Assembly (NCBI RefSeq): GCF_033958435.1
Contig: NC_134141.1
Coordinates: 100,481,001-100,545,000 of the forward strand
Origin: Carettochelys insculpta
Taxonomy: Eukaryota > Chordata > Testudines > Carettochelyidae
DNA length: 64,000 nucleotides
Reading direction: 5' to 3'
The position numbers and the translations under genes were made by a program. This document shows positions 1 to 11,560 of the stretch, piece after piece (position 1 is the first letter of the stretch; each line of letters begins with the position of its first letter). The notes under the pieces were generated by a model. It was not told the origin of the DNA, ran no database searches, and was given only the letters and a program-made list of their open reading frames with translations.

Positions 1-371
1 GAAAAAAATGCTTCCTTGACTTTACTTTAGACAACATACATTCTTCTTATGTTTCCTTTTTCATTGGAAAGCCAGTAAATGGCCCATACCTAAAACCAAA
101 GTAAAAGGTCTCTTAATGTAGTAAGTCAGCTTTAACTAAGTGACCTTCATCAAGCACATGGAATCTTATCACAATCACTTATCAGTGACAGCTACATGGT
201 AACAAAATGTTACTTTTCATTTTCTTTCCAGCAACTGGATAGCGCTAAAGTTAATCTGCTTGAGATAAAATCAGCATCAGGTGCTTCAGGAATTTTGTGC
301 ATCTTTTTGGTGTGTTACACCATTGTAAGAAAAGAGGAGCTGGAATTATAGGATCTGATGTTGTCCTCAAA
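1..371. other. FGF10 intron 1, no recognised feature
   Basis: AT-rich unique DNA at the left edge of the window, inferred to be part of FGF10 intron 1 because exon 2 lies downstream on the + strand and exon 1 is absent. I see no coding potential here. The last three bases, AAA, are the left target duplication of the next element. Confidence 0.5.
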
Positions 372-1082
372 GGCTACGTCTACACGTGAACGCTACATCG
401 AAATAGCTTATTTTGATGTAGCGACATCGAAATAAGCTATTTCGATGAATAATGTCTACACGTCCTCCAGGGCTGGCAACGTCGACGTTCAACTTCGACT
501 TTGGGCAGCACCACATCGAAATAGGCGCTGTGAGGGAACGTCTACACGCCAAAGTAGCACACATCGAAATAAGGGTGCCAGGAACAGCTGCAGACAGGGT
601 CACAGGGCGGACTCAACAGCAAGCCGCTCCCTTAAAGGGCCCCTCCCAGACACAGTTGCACTAAACAACACAAGATCCACAGAGCCAACAACTGGTTGCA
701 GACCCTGTGCATGCAGCATGGATACCCAGCTGCTGCAGCAGCAGCCAGAAGCCCTGGGCTAAGGGCTGCTGCACGTGATGACCATAGAGCCCCGCAGGGG
801 CTGGAGAGAGAGCATCTCTCAACCCCTCAGCTGATGGCCGCCATGGCGGACCCCGCAATTTCGATGTTGTGGGACGCGGATCGGCTACACATGCCCTACT
901 TCGACGTTCAACTTCGAAGTAGGGCACTATTCCCATCCCCTCATGGGGTTAGCGACGTCGACGTCTCACCAGCTAACGTCGATTTCAACTTCGAAATAGC
1001 GCCCAACACATGTAGCCGTGATGGGCGCTATTTCGAAGTTGGCACCGCTACTTCGAAGTAGCGTGCACGTGTAGACGCGGCC
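372..1082 (-). mobile_element. Non-autonomous PIF/Harbinger element, internally deleted
   Basis: A 711-bp element that begins GGCTACGTCTACACGTG and ends with its inverted counterpart (CACGTGTAGACGCGGCC). It is flanked by AAA on both sides (369-371 and 1083-1085), a 3-bp target duplication. Its first ~290 bp match the reverse complement of the right end of the autonomous Harbinger at 13041-17665, and its last ~300 bp match the reverse complement of that element's left end. It is therefore a deletion derivative in the opposite orientation. An ATG at 718-720 followed by a glutamine-rich start corresponds to the first codons of the transposase gene, which then breaks off. No functional protein is expected. 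Confidence 0.85.
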
Positions 1083-1085
1083 AAA

Positions 1086-1443
1086 GTGTGTAGTAGTATT
1101 GCCCTCAGGTTCACTGGGAATAGAGGCAGGAATATGGGTTGTATTTCACCTTTGCTTCCTAAGAAAAGGGTCATTTCTATGGAAGCCAGTGAAGGACTTT
1201 CCCAATCCCTAAGAATTATGAATGGCACACAGATTTCATTCAAACTTTTCTCTATTTTTTTAAAAAAAAGCTGTTGAAAAAGTGCTTTATTAGAGTTCAC
1301 TTATACAGGGATTCTCAAAGATCTTCATAGTGTGGGTCACATGTTAATAGAGTGAGTGCCCCTGCCCCCACCCGATCATATTGCCTTGCATTTACAGCCA
1401 TGTAAAACTCCTACTCATATGGATGCTGCTACAGCAACCACAG
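1086..1443. other. Intron 1 DNA, nothing recognised
   Basis: Unique-looking sequence between two DNA elements. Short open frames here show no family similarity and no conserved motif. Confidence 0.5.
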
Positions 1444-1740
1444 TATTACAAAGGGTAAATCTAAATGTGGAACTGTAGGGTGTGGTCCCGAGCTTGAGGA
1501 GACATATTCATGCTATTTCTCATCAAGTTAGCTCACTAAAAATAGACTCACAGCAGCAGCACAAGTGGCATGATTGGCTAGCTGCCCCCAAGTGTGTGCT
1601 AGGGTCTCTGTATATAGTTGGATGGCTAGCCCATCTCAGGGCTCGACATTCTATTTGTAATGGAAAAAAGCTAATGTCAGTATGTCTCCTCAGGCTGGGA
1701 ATCACAAATCACACCCACAGCTCCAAGTCTAGACATACCA
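1444..1740. mobile_element. Foldback MITE with long terminal inverted repeats
   Basis: The two ends are inverted copies of about 60 bp. The left arm contains TTGAGGAGACATA and the right arm its reverse complement within TATGTCTCCTCAGGCTGGG. Conceptual translations of both strands give the same short peptide (PSLRRH), which confirms the palindrome. The termini look like GGTATGTCTAGACTTGGAG on the right and a degraded form on the left. The superfamily is not determined. Boundaries are approximate. Confidence 0.65.
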
Positions 1741-4149
1741 CTATCAGGTATTGAAGTCAGACCTCAGCTAGTGTATATTGGAATAGCCCTAGTGGATCTA
1801 GCCTTTCTGTATTTTAGTAGCCTTTTAATATGGCTTCAAAGCTCTAAGTAAGGAGAAGATGCCAGCAGCACATGACTAGCCAGTCCTCTGAAGACCACCA
1901 GGCGCAACGGATCAGTGGATCCCAGTTTGATAACCAGTGCACTAATGGAATTCCAGAAGCAAAAAAGGAAAAAAAAACCAAAAACCAAAAAAAAAAACCA
2001 CCTTCATTTCAAGGGGCAGGTGATATTGTTAAGTAACAAACAGGAATTTAAAAAAAACCACATACACATGTAATAATGAGGAAACAAATGAGAAAATAGT
2101 ATCCTGCCTGAATAATAAAATTGTACATATTGGGCCAGGTCCTCAGCTGGTGTCAATCAGCATATCTCAATTGCAGGAGACCTAATGTGATGTATGCAGC
2201 TGAGGATCTGGAGCAGTATTCTTAGCAAGTACAAAGAAATGCCATATTTTATCACAATACCCTTATCTCTGACACCCCATTTCTGCTTGTGTGTTTTTTT
2301 ATGTATTTTTCTTGTCTCACATATAGTGTCTAAATATTTCCTTTTAAGGATTATTGCCAATAGAGAAATATCACCTAAATATATTTATCAATTAAGTTTT
2401 TTGGTAAAATACCTATAAATACTTTTAGAGAATAATGTTCTGTATTGTATGCTAACAGGAAAAGTGAATAAAATCATTGATTCATGGTAAAACAATGTAT
2501 GGCATATTGGTGGCTGATGAATACAAATCACTAATATATAATTTTGATCTATTTAACTTATCAGAAGACAGTTTGTTTTGTGTGTATAATTTGAGAGTAT
2601 TATGAAGTATTGTTATATATTCTGGGTCAAATTTGGGGTGGTGCGATGAAGAAATGGAGTTTATTGGCATTAAATGCACTTGAAGGTGTAATCCAAAATT
2701 CATAGAATGTAACATACATGTTTCTGTTGACTTCAGTGAGCTTTGAATCAGGTCCCAAAGAAATGGCATATAAGGCCCCTTCTCTTTTGCATTTACCCAT
2801 AAAGGATATTCTGCATCTTTGAATTATGGCAGTAGTTAAAGTAACTCCTTCATAAGGGTTATGTTGGGCCCTAAATTATTATAATGGAGCATTTAATATA
2901 GTTATATAATTTTCATTATTGTATATTGTAAATACAGATATTTATATCCAAAATATTGTTATACTGAAATATCCTCCTAAAGGTTTTACAGATGCTCATG
3001 ACCATTCTCAGCCAATGACTGTGAAATAGTCTAGGTCAGTCAAGGACATTTGCACATGTATATAAAAAAGATTTCCTGAGAACTCAGTGGCACAGTGGGT
3101 TAATTCAGTTTTTCCCCCCTCCCCCTTTAAAGACCTGTGACAAAGTGTAGTTTGAAGTAAACCTTGATGATTTCAGTCTTGGAGCCAATTCTAGGGTAGT
3201 GAACTCTGACTGGTACTATTCTGGGAGATCTCCTCCCCCCACCCACGTGACGTAATGTCTTTTTCTGAGAATACCCTACTAAAATCTCCATGATTGATTT
3301 CAACAGTCACCAGGAGATTGATACCAATTCTCAGAGACCCCACACCAGTCCTTGAGGGTTAGCAACCTTGGCCATTTCTGCATTTTCCACAGTACAAAGC
3401 ACTCCTGTCTCAAATACGTGATGTGGTATTGGCTAATTCTTTTGTGATACATTTATCCCATCTATAAAATATAGAAGGGCAAGGTTGTATTATTTCCTAC
3501 ATTTCAAAAAAAATAAACAACAAATTGTAAAAATAGAAATGCCACAGTGGGTCAGCCACAGCGTTAGAAACTTTGGATCCACAGCCCAGAACTCTGACAT
3601 TTGAACTAGCAGAGTAACGGCTAACAGTTCTGGGTAGTCATCCTCAGTCCGGATCAGCATGAGAAGAGGATGGGGCACTTTGCCAATGTGTCTCACAAAC
3701 ATTTGCTGATAGCCACAGGCCTGGTGGAATCATGTGGAGACCCAGGAATCATGTGTTCCATTTTGGACTCTGGAGAGGAATGTGCTCTGTATAACACAGA
3801 CATATGCTGTCCATTCCCCTCAAGCTTTATCCCTTCAACCCTGTCCACTCCAGCCTGTCCTGACACTTGCATTCTCTCAAGCCCTCCAGCCCCAGTCTCC
3901 TTACCTGTCAATCCATTTCCATCCCCATATCACCTCTTTTTCCAATCTGTCTCCCCCCTCTGCCTCTACTTCCTCTGATCCTCAGCACAACTAACTTCCC
4001 TGGCTAACTTCTACTAGCAGTGTCCTCTCCAATGTGACAACTGGTTGTGCCAGTCTCTTTGTCCAGCCAGTTCCTGTTCCCCTTCTCATTCTCTCCCATT
4101 CCTTGCCCCAGCTACCTTCCTATTTCCCTCACACGTGCTAAGGCCCAGT
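1741..4149. other. Intron 1 DNA with one short palindromic repeat
   Basis: Mostly unique AT-rich sequence. At about 2134-2216 there is a short palindromic repeat bounded by TCCTCAGCTGGTGT and GCTGAGGATCTGG, related to copies near 5545-5620 and 33208-33298. Around 3515-4140 the sequence becomes richer in C and T but no coding exon is supported. Confidence 0.4.
2134..2216. repeat. Short palindromic interspersed repeat
   Basis: The ends are inverted copies (GGTCCTCAGCTGGTGT and GCAGCTGAGGATCTGG). The same pattern recurs at 33208-33298 and, in partial form, near 5545-5620. It resembles an old, widespread amniote repeat; the family name is not certain from sequence alone. Confidence 0.5.
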
Positions 4150-4210
4150 CTCCTCTGAGGTCAGACAAGATATTCTAATGGTTCCTTCTGGCTTTAAAAA
4201 CCTATAATTG
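4150..4210 (+). mobile_element. CR1-like LINE 3' tail, old fragment
   Basis: Contains GAGGTCAGACAAGATATTCTAATGG-type sequence followed by a TTCTGGCTTTAAAAACCTAT-like tail, which resembles the 3' end of older CR1 subfamilies. Only the last ~60 bp are recognisable. Confidence 0.45.
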
Positions 4211-4443
4211 TCTTAATCCTATGCCTCTCTCAGCTACAAGTCCCAGTATTCCCCCACTCAGCTCCCAGTGGCAATTTTCTCCTCTGTACCATCTGACAAG
4301 AGTCCTGTACCAGTCTTGTGTGCCCCACTCAGGCTCCTTGTCTCTTTCTACTCTTCCTGGTCTGCTGTTTGTCCCCTCTGCATTTGAATGGGCCAGCAAA
4401 TGGGCTACTGAGAGCACTGGAGAGTTCAGTTTGAAAAAAAAAA

Positions 4444-4803
4444 AGATTAAGGGGGGACATGATAGCGGTTTTCAGGTATCTAAAAGGGTGTCATAAGGAG
4501 GAGGGAGAAAACTTATTCTTCTTGGCCTCTGAGGATAGAACAAGAAGCAATGGGCTTAAACTGCAGCAAGGGAGGTTTAGGTTGGACATTAGGAAAAAGT
4601 TCCTAACTGTCAGGGTGGTCAAACACTGGAATAAATTGCCTAGGGAGGTTGTGGAATCTCCATCTCTGGAGATATTTAAGAACAGGTTAGATAAATGTCT
4701 ATCAGGGATGGTCTAGACAGTACTTGGTCCTGCCATGAGGGCAGGGGGCTGGACTTGATGACCTCTCAAGGTCCCTTCCAGTCCTAGCATTCTATGATTC
4801 TGT
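4444..4803 (+). mobile_element. CR1 LINE, 5'-truncated 3' end
   Basis: The open frame at 4459-4716 encodes the C-terminal end of CR1 ORF2, with the signatures RTRSNGLKLQQGRFRLDIRK, HWNKLP and an ending close to LDKCLSGMV. It is followed by the CR1 3' UTR, including GGACTTGATGACCTCTCAAG, and terminates in the microsatellite-like tail ATTCTATGATTCTGTGAT. It is severely 5'-truncated, as is usual for CR1 insertions, and cannot move by itself. The coding frame in this piece is largely undamaged, so the copy is fairly young. Confidence 0.92.
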
Positions 4804-7540
4804 GATATCAGTCCTGATGTCCGCTCCCAGCACCACCCATGCCAGCCCAGAGCTACAGTGACAAGGGAAGACTTACTCAACCCCAGGCAGAAGAATGCTC
4901 AATATGGACAGGTCTTTAAGGAAATTAGCTCCAAAGCTCTAGCAAATCTCTACTGCATATCTTTGAAAAATGATTTTTTTCTTTTCAGAAAGGCTTTTAA
5001 CTTGGCAAAAATGGGGATGGCAGAAGGCACATCTCTGCCTAAAAGACTGCCGCCACCACCACTCTGCCCAGATATAAAGTCCCTGTTTCTAATCATGGGA
5101 GCTCTAGAGCATCTCACATAAAAGCTTGTCAGAATTTTTTAAGCTGGGCAAAACAATATCTTTTCAATTTGCTTTGTTCTTAGAAATGGCTATACTGCAT
5201 TGGCTGAAATTTCTCCAGAAATGCAGTCTGAGGCAGACACTTTGCATGGAAAATTTCAACCCAAGTTTTTGGCAAAATGATAAGCAACTGAAAACAGGGT
5301 CTTAAAATGGGCTGTACTGCCAGCCCTGCCTAGAATAAAATGAGCCATAGTATCGGCTGCTGATTTTTTTCTAAAGAGGAAGCCAATTTATCATTTTTAT
5401 TGACCTATGGTAGATTTATTTCACTTTCATTTACACAGAGTACATGGTTCAAAAACCAATATTGGCCTAGGGTACTTGTGTACGCTTTCTACTGAAGTTA
5501 TTGGGAGATTAATTCATGTAGCCAACCACTCTCCAAAAGCCAAATCCTCAGAGGGTGTAAATTGGCATAGCTGATGTAAATCATGGGTGTAAATTGATAT
5601 AAAAAAATCCCCTGGGTGGGATGTTTAAAAAATAACTCAGTGTTGCTTTAACTTTTCTCCCATTGAAGTGAACAGTGAAGTTGTTCAGAGTTAGGCCATG
5701 ACTGACTGTTTTTTGAAAGTTTGTGTAACTGTGTTATTTACATGCTTTGCTCACAAAAAAAAAAAAGAGAGTGCTACAGTTCATACTACAAAAGCAATCC
5801 CCTTATGGAAGAGTGTGCTGGAATTTAATTGCACTTGCACACCATCAGCATCCGCTGAGCTCTGATCTTTATTACTCAGGATGCTGAAAGAGAACTGAGC
5901 TTGCTTTTCAGATAATCCATTGTTTGCAGTGCCATCAATTACGTGTAAACTGAATCCATATGATCCAGAGGGCTTGTCGGGGGGCCAAACTGATGCTGAG
6001 CATCAGCTGGCGCATTTCCGTGGAAGTCAGTTAAGTCATCCCTCCTTTTGCCAGCCCTGCATTTGGCTCTGAGAAAGACCAGCAGTGAAAGTCCAATATT
6101 TCATCTTCACAAAGTCACTTTTCAGGCACTTAATCTCAGAACTATATTTGACTAGAGTCAGACAAACTACCTGAAGTGAACAAATTATCTGACAAATTTA
6201 GCCTTGGTTGTGAAGTATCCCTGAGCAGGCTGCTTTCTGATAATGTATCTATCATGTGACCATAGTCATTGTACGAACATATTTCAACTTAAACATTATG
6301 TGCAATTTCCTCACATTAATATTAGTCACCTAGTCCCTTTGTTGTTGTTCATTGACTGTCTAAATCATGTGGTAATGTTTCTGCTCACTGATTGGACCAC
6401 TGAAAATGTATAAATGGAGGCAATTTTAAAGTCTTCTGGCATGCAGAGAGGGCTGAACATCTGTATTAATGTGTGGATCCCCTTATCAACAAATGAGTAT
6501 GGATATTCACACAAACCAGCCATTGGTCAGCATTCTTGCAAACAAAACTTACCTGCACAGATATTTTCTAAAAAGTGAAGAAAGGTTTGTGAAGGTAGCT
6601 GAATGGAAAAGTCAGCAAAAACATAGGAGTACTTTTTCTCACTAGTCACTTAGCTCTACTGACAGCATTTATTTGCTTCCCCTGACCTGCTCCTGCCTCC
6701 AGTTGGGAAAAGACTTAGGCCAGATCTGTATGCTAGACAACAATGACAGCTGTCCCGTGGGCAGAAATATGAGAGGGAAGGTGAGTGGTGCTTCATGTCT
6801 CCGTTGAATTACATGTAGTTGTAGGTGATGCATATTTACCCTACACCCTCTGAAGCACATGAAGGATTTATGAGAGCCTGTCATTTTTCTGCCGATGCAG
6901 CATGCTTGCATCTTCATAATTTTTATGTTTCTTGGCATTTTTCAGTGTCAGAAGTACAGTGCTTCAAAACCCCTTCTGAGTAGAACTTATACCTAGAAAT
7001 ATAAACAAAATAAAAATATATTCTACAGTCAATGCAGCTTTTAAATATGCCAAATAACTTACAAGTCAAGACAGTTGAACCAGTCTGTGTAAAGATTTGG
7101 TTTTTGACATATGAAAAACTTGGGATCACACCTTTGGCTTTATTTTTACATCTTTAGCCAAGGAATAGATGCTTAATATATGTTATTAGTTTCAGATTAC
7201 ATATTGTTTTACTTAGTTGCCATAAAAATAATTCAGTAGGTTGCATGCAAATGTTTAAAACCATGCATGCATACAGATGCAGGAATATGCATGCATTTAC
7301 CCAGTGCTCTTTTTGTGCCAGTACTTGCTGGTACAGAGGGCTGTCTGAGCCATGGGATTGACTGGGGGTCAGGGAGCCAGCTGAGTACTGGCTCCTTTTT
7401 TTTTCCTAACAAAAAAAAGGCACTGCATATACTTATTCACAAAAAAGTCATTTATATTTTTATTCTTCAATTGAAGGATCAGGAAAAAGAAGTATGAGAG
7501 TCTGAGAATATTTTGCAGGCAGTTTTTCACAACACAAATT
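4804..7540. other. Intron 1 DNA without recognised genes or repeats
   Basis: No coding region is supported. A fragment of the TCCTCAG palindromic repeat occurs near 5545-5620. The segment 5820-6080 has balanced base composition and a perfect short palindrome and is listed separately as a candidate conserved noncoding element. Confidence 0.4.
5820..6080. promoter_or_regulatory. Candidate conserved noncoding element (intronic enhancer?)
   Basis: Within AT-rich intron this stretch has no repeat signature, has more even base composition, and includes the 15-base palindrome TGATGCTGAGCATCA at 5991-6005. Part of it (TGCTGAG) resembles a MAF/AP-1-type half site. FGF10 intron 1 is known in mammals to hold enhancers bound by Isl1, Nkx2-5 and Tbx factors. 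Whether this segment is one is pure inference; cross-species alignment is needed. Confidence 0.25.
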
Positions 7541-7827
7541 GTTCTTCTTAGCCTCTGAAGATAGGACAAGAAGCAATGGGCTTAAACTGCAGCAAGGGAG
7601 GTTTAGGTTAGACATTAGGAAAAACTTCCTGTCAGGGTGGATAAACATTGGAATAAATTGCCAAGGGAGGTTGTTGAATCTCCATCACTGGAAGTATTTA
7701 AGAGCCAGTTAGATAGACATCTGTCAGGGATGGTCTAGATGATATTTGGTCCTGCTGTGAGGGCAGGGGACTGGACTCAATGATCTCTCCAGGTCTCTTT
7801 CAGTTCCAGTGTTCTATGATTCTATAG
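7541..7827 (+). mobile_element. CR1 LINE, 3' end fragment
   Basis: Close relative of the copy at 4444-4803. It begins in the block TTCTTCTTAGCCTCTGAAG, continues through ACAAGAAGCAATGGGCTTAA and CAGCAAGGGAGGTTTAGG, and ends GTGTTCTATGATTCTATAG. A short deletion in the GGAAAAACTTCCTGTCAGGG region and other changes disrupt the frame, so it is older than the 4.4-kb copy. Confidence 0.9.
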
Positions 7828-8220
7828 CAGACTATCTCTATAGTTAAATACAGATTAATTTATAAGTAGCAACTTTAGAAGTGGTAAAAGGCTGGTGAAT
7901 TAGGTAGGGAGAATGACTGAGCGCAGAGAAACTGAAAGGCTTAGAGGGTAGAATTGATTCATGGTGATTTGGAGAGTGTGTGTAAGTTTTAAACACTCTG
8001 GAAAGCAGAGAATATTGAAAGGCAGCGAAGTCAAAAATTTACCATCTAGAAATGGGAGAAAGGAAGTCCTTCTTGCGTCACTGATGCACTGTGTGGCTTT
8101 GGGCATATCCTGTATATCTCATTTAACCCACATATAACATCTGACAATAGTGCTCACCTGGCCAAAGATACCAATGTAATACTGTGTCCTAGAAATAATT
8201 TAGATACATATTGCTACATA

Positions 8221-8325
8221 GTGTATTGAAGTACCTAGAGGCCCATTGGCCCAATTGGGCCCCATTATGTTAGGCATTGTACCAATACAAAATAAAAAGT
8301 AGTCTCTACTATAAAGAGTTTACAA
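8221..8325 (+). repeat. Old amniote interspersed repeat, left part
   Basis: Contains GTACCTAGAGGCCCATTGG, CCCCATTATGTTAGGCATTG and ends AGTTTACAA. A related copy lies at 28745-28885. The missing right part (GCTTACAGTCTAAGT) resumes at 9029, after the hAT element at 8326-9028. The family is an ancient amniote repeat whose exact name I cannot fix. Confidence 0.6.
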
Positions 8326-9028
8326 CGGGGCTGGGCATAATATGGCCTCTGGACTGGATCTGTCCCACCAAGCCTCTGGATCTGACCTGTGGATGCATTG
8401 TGGATCCACTCCTTGCCTGATCTGCCTTCCCGCCGACATGCTGCCCAGAAAAGTGGCTACAGGGTCCTGTTTTTCTTCGAGAAGCTGCAAGCCCAGGAGG
8501 GTGCGGGGAAGGTCATGTGCAGCCCCACATTTTAGCGCAATCTTATGGGTTGATTCCTGGCCAATGGGAGCTTTCTGTTTGAAGCACCTTGTCCCCTCCC
8601 CTCAAGGCTTGTAGCTATTCACAGACCACATGGCCCCTGTCATGGCCAGGTAGGCAGGGAGCCTGCCTGATAAATCAGCTGGGCTGCTGGCTGGGAGTCA
8701 CCCAGGTAAGTATCCTGGCCAGAACCTGCCTCTGGTTCCCCAGCCTTTCCCTTTCCCCAACCTATTGCCCAACCCCCCGCATACTTCTCTACTCCATATA
8801 ACCAAAACTCTCTGTTCCCCTTCCCTACACATACCCCAATCTCCTGTCTCAGGTCACACCTCCTTCCTCCACCCAGACACCACACTCTCCTTTAGCCCAA
8901 GCTCCCTTCTTTGCCTAACCTCCGTCACAGACCCCTCTCCTCTTCCATTAATATCATGGAAGAGTGCAGCCTTGGCCACTTTGCAAACTCTTGGAATGGC
9001 CCCCCTTAAAAATTAGTGCTCAACCCTG
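8326..9028. mobile_element. hAT-type non-autonomous DNA element
   Basis: Starts CGGGGCTGGGCATAATATGG and ends AATTAGTGCTCAACCCTG, imperfect inverted ends of the CAGGGGTGGGCAA type seen in hAT elements. It is flanked by GTTTACAA (8318-8325) and GCTTACAG (9029-9036), which match at 6 of 8 positions, as expected for an aged 8-bp hAT target duplication. The insertion splits an older repeat, which gives independent support for both boundaries. No transposase is encoded; open frames inside are not conserved. Confidence 0.7.
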
Positions 9029-9110
9029 GCTTACAGTCTAAGTCTGAAACACAGACTCCAGGTAGTTGAAGGAGGTGGAACATAACAAGCAGAATGGACA
9101 ATGTGATGGC
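9029..9110 (+). repeat. Old amniote interspersed repeat, right part
   Basis: GCTTACAGTCTAAGT continues the repeat interrupted at 8325, and the sequence fades into unique DNA near 9110. Confidence 0.5.
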
Positions 9111-9409
9111 AGCAAATACAATATTAGTTCCATAATTTTTACTTTTTGGGGGAATGGGTTTTAACTCAGAGGTGCTTAGGTAAAGAGACCACTGTCTTCA
9201 CTTAAAATGCTCCAGCAGCACTGAGCCATTGTAGCATGTCAGGAAGTGTCAGTATTGGTATCCACATCCTTAGATCAGAAGGATTATTCCATCAACCTAG
9301 CACTGTCTACATGGGGCATTAGACTGGCTTGATTATGTTGCCCAAGAGTGTGGAGGCTGTACACCCTTGAGCAGTGCAGCTGGATTGGCCTAATATTTTA
9401 GACCAGCTC

Positions 9410-9502
9410 TAAGAAAGAAAGAGAAAATATTGAAGAGAGGGGGCAAGGGGGCACATGACAGAGAGAAGAGGGAAGGAGGAAAGAAAAGGGAGTAGTAAAG
9501 CA
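9410..9502 (+). repeat. Purine-rich low-complexity tract
   Basis: About 90 bases that are nearly all A and G, with runs such as AAAGAAAGAGAAAATA and GGAAGGAGGAAAG. It is a polypurine/polypyrimidine strand pair of low complexity. Confidence 0.7.
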
Positions 9503-11469
9503 CAGACAACATGTGGTTTGAGGGTGAGAGGAAGAAACCCTGAGGCATGAGTTTCAGGGGGTTATTTGATTTGATTTTCACTGTAGCAGCTAAAATGTAG
9601 TGAATAAATTCATAGCCAATGATTTACTCAATGAATTGAGCCTCCTTTTCTGCTTCTAAGTTGTACACAAACTGATTGTGATTTCTTCAAATGTATTTCC
9701 TATTCTACTATAGCTAGCTTTTCAGGCTCTTACTCTGTGGGCATTGATCATGAATGTTCAAAATCTGAGCTGAGTTTCTTAGTTGCACTTGATCAGATAC
9801 ATCACATAAGACCAGTTGTTCTTCACATATGTACATTGATGAATGTCACTGATATCAATGGGGTTGTTCTTATTTTACACCTTGATGCTTTTGCTCCTTT
9901 TGTTAGATGAGTTTGTAAGTGCTTCTAGCACTAATACATCGATGTGCAACTTCTTGTGCTTCCTAACTTCATTAAAACATGCAACTTCTATGTGCACCTC
10001 CTTTATGCCAGTAAAACATAACCTCTTGTTTGTTTTTAGAAAATCAACAGTAAAGTGGCATGATATTGCAAAGTGAAGTGATTCATAATTGCTTTTGGGG
10101 GTTGGCATTTTTCACCCAGCACTAACTGTAGTCGACTTATTGTGCCAATGTAATATATACCACCATTTCACCTTGTAGTCTCAGACTGTAAGAGCCAGTT
10201 GAATTCTTTAGTTTGTTTTGGCTGAGCACAGATGACAAAACTGGCCAATATCAAAAGAGGTGAACACAGTTACCTACATGATTAACTGTTTTAAATTAAA
10301 GTGAACAAAACAACTAGCTATTGTATTGCTAAATTTGGCAAATTAGCTGTACAACGCTTCTGTAAAGTAGTGAAGAAAAGTTGTGGAGTGATACTGTCAT
10401 GTTGAAAAACCCAATTTGACCATCTTCTTAGTTATATATGCCAGGTATTTGGCTAACATTGCTCGTTTAATTTCATTTACAAAGATGCAGCTGCATTTTC
10501 CACAGTAATTTATTTTATTAAGGAGCTGGCTAGGTAGTCTCACTGTAGATAGCTTTCTTATGCACATCAAACTTCCAAGTTAATTTTTCCAACCCCTTTA
10601 AATAAATAAAGAAATAAAGTCCTCATTTCTTTTGTCTCTGATACTCTAATCACTGAGCCAATAACAAATTAATAGGGTATTTTACTTTGACTCAGATGTC
10701 TGGGCATTTTTGATAAATAAAGTTGTTCTGAAGCGATGTCTTACAGTTCAAAGCTGTTAGGAAGCTTTTGTTACAATTTAGCCTTTTCATAAGAGATGTT
10801 TCTTTGAACTCACACCACAGTCAGGGAAGATGAGGAAAGTACTCCGGTGATATTCTGAACACATCAAAGGCTTAAGAAACTAAACATGCAGGACAGATGC
10901 TTTTGTCAACCTGAGCTGTGTCTAGTTTCCCAATCTTTAACACTACATATAGCATTGTCCTTTCTAAAAGTTTGTATATTGTGGGGAAATCAATGAAGTT
11001 TCCCTAGATTCTCATTCACATTCTTTTGTTTCCAATTCCTTCCAGCTTTGATCATTACAAGATTTTAAAAGATAAATTCTATCTCACAGGTCTATAGTCA
11101 TTTTGACTGAAGGAAAAATTCAGGCAAAGATACATATCCAACCAGACAGTGGTTGATTCTTACCATTTCTGGCAGTAAGTTCCTGTCTTACTCTCTAACT
11201 GTTAGGTGTCTGTTCCATAATTTTCATAACTAAAAGGATGCTTCAGGTTTTTCTTTCCAAGGTACAATTCCTGTTTGAATCAGACTAGCAATAAAACAAG
11301 TATCCTGCCCTTTTCTAGTAGGTAGTCTTGCAAGGTTGCCCTCCCAGATTGAAGTCAGAAATCCCCAGTGCCTAATATGATCCAGCTGGTATCTGGAAGA
11401 ATGTGGATTAATTATACAAGGACGATCCTCTTGCAGTAAAGCCACTGTATCAGGTAGGTAGACAGCAGG

Positions 11470-11560
11470 GTTCCATGACTCTGTCACAAACTCTTGTGTG
11501 AATCACTTAGCCTCTTGGTCTCTGTTTTCGTCTCTTTAATAGGGTGATAATTGTATTTAC
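11470..11560 (+). mobile_element. MIR-like SINE fragment
   Basis: Shows the MIR core pattern: CTGTCACAAACTC, then TGAATCACTTAGCCTC, then a CTCTGTTTTC...TCTTTAATAGGGTGATAAT tract equivalent to the usual 'cctcagtttcc...taaaatggggataat' section. Degenerate and partial. Confidence 0.55.

Noticed and set aside
3670..3994. Overlapping open frames of about 100 and 86 codons in C/T-rich DNA
   Set aside because: Composition is low in complexity, there are no recognisable motifs, no splice-site pattern and no similarity to a known family.
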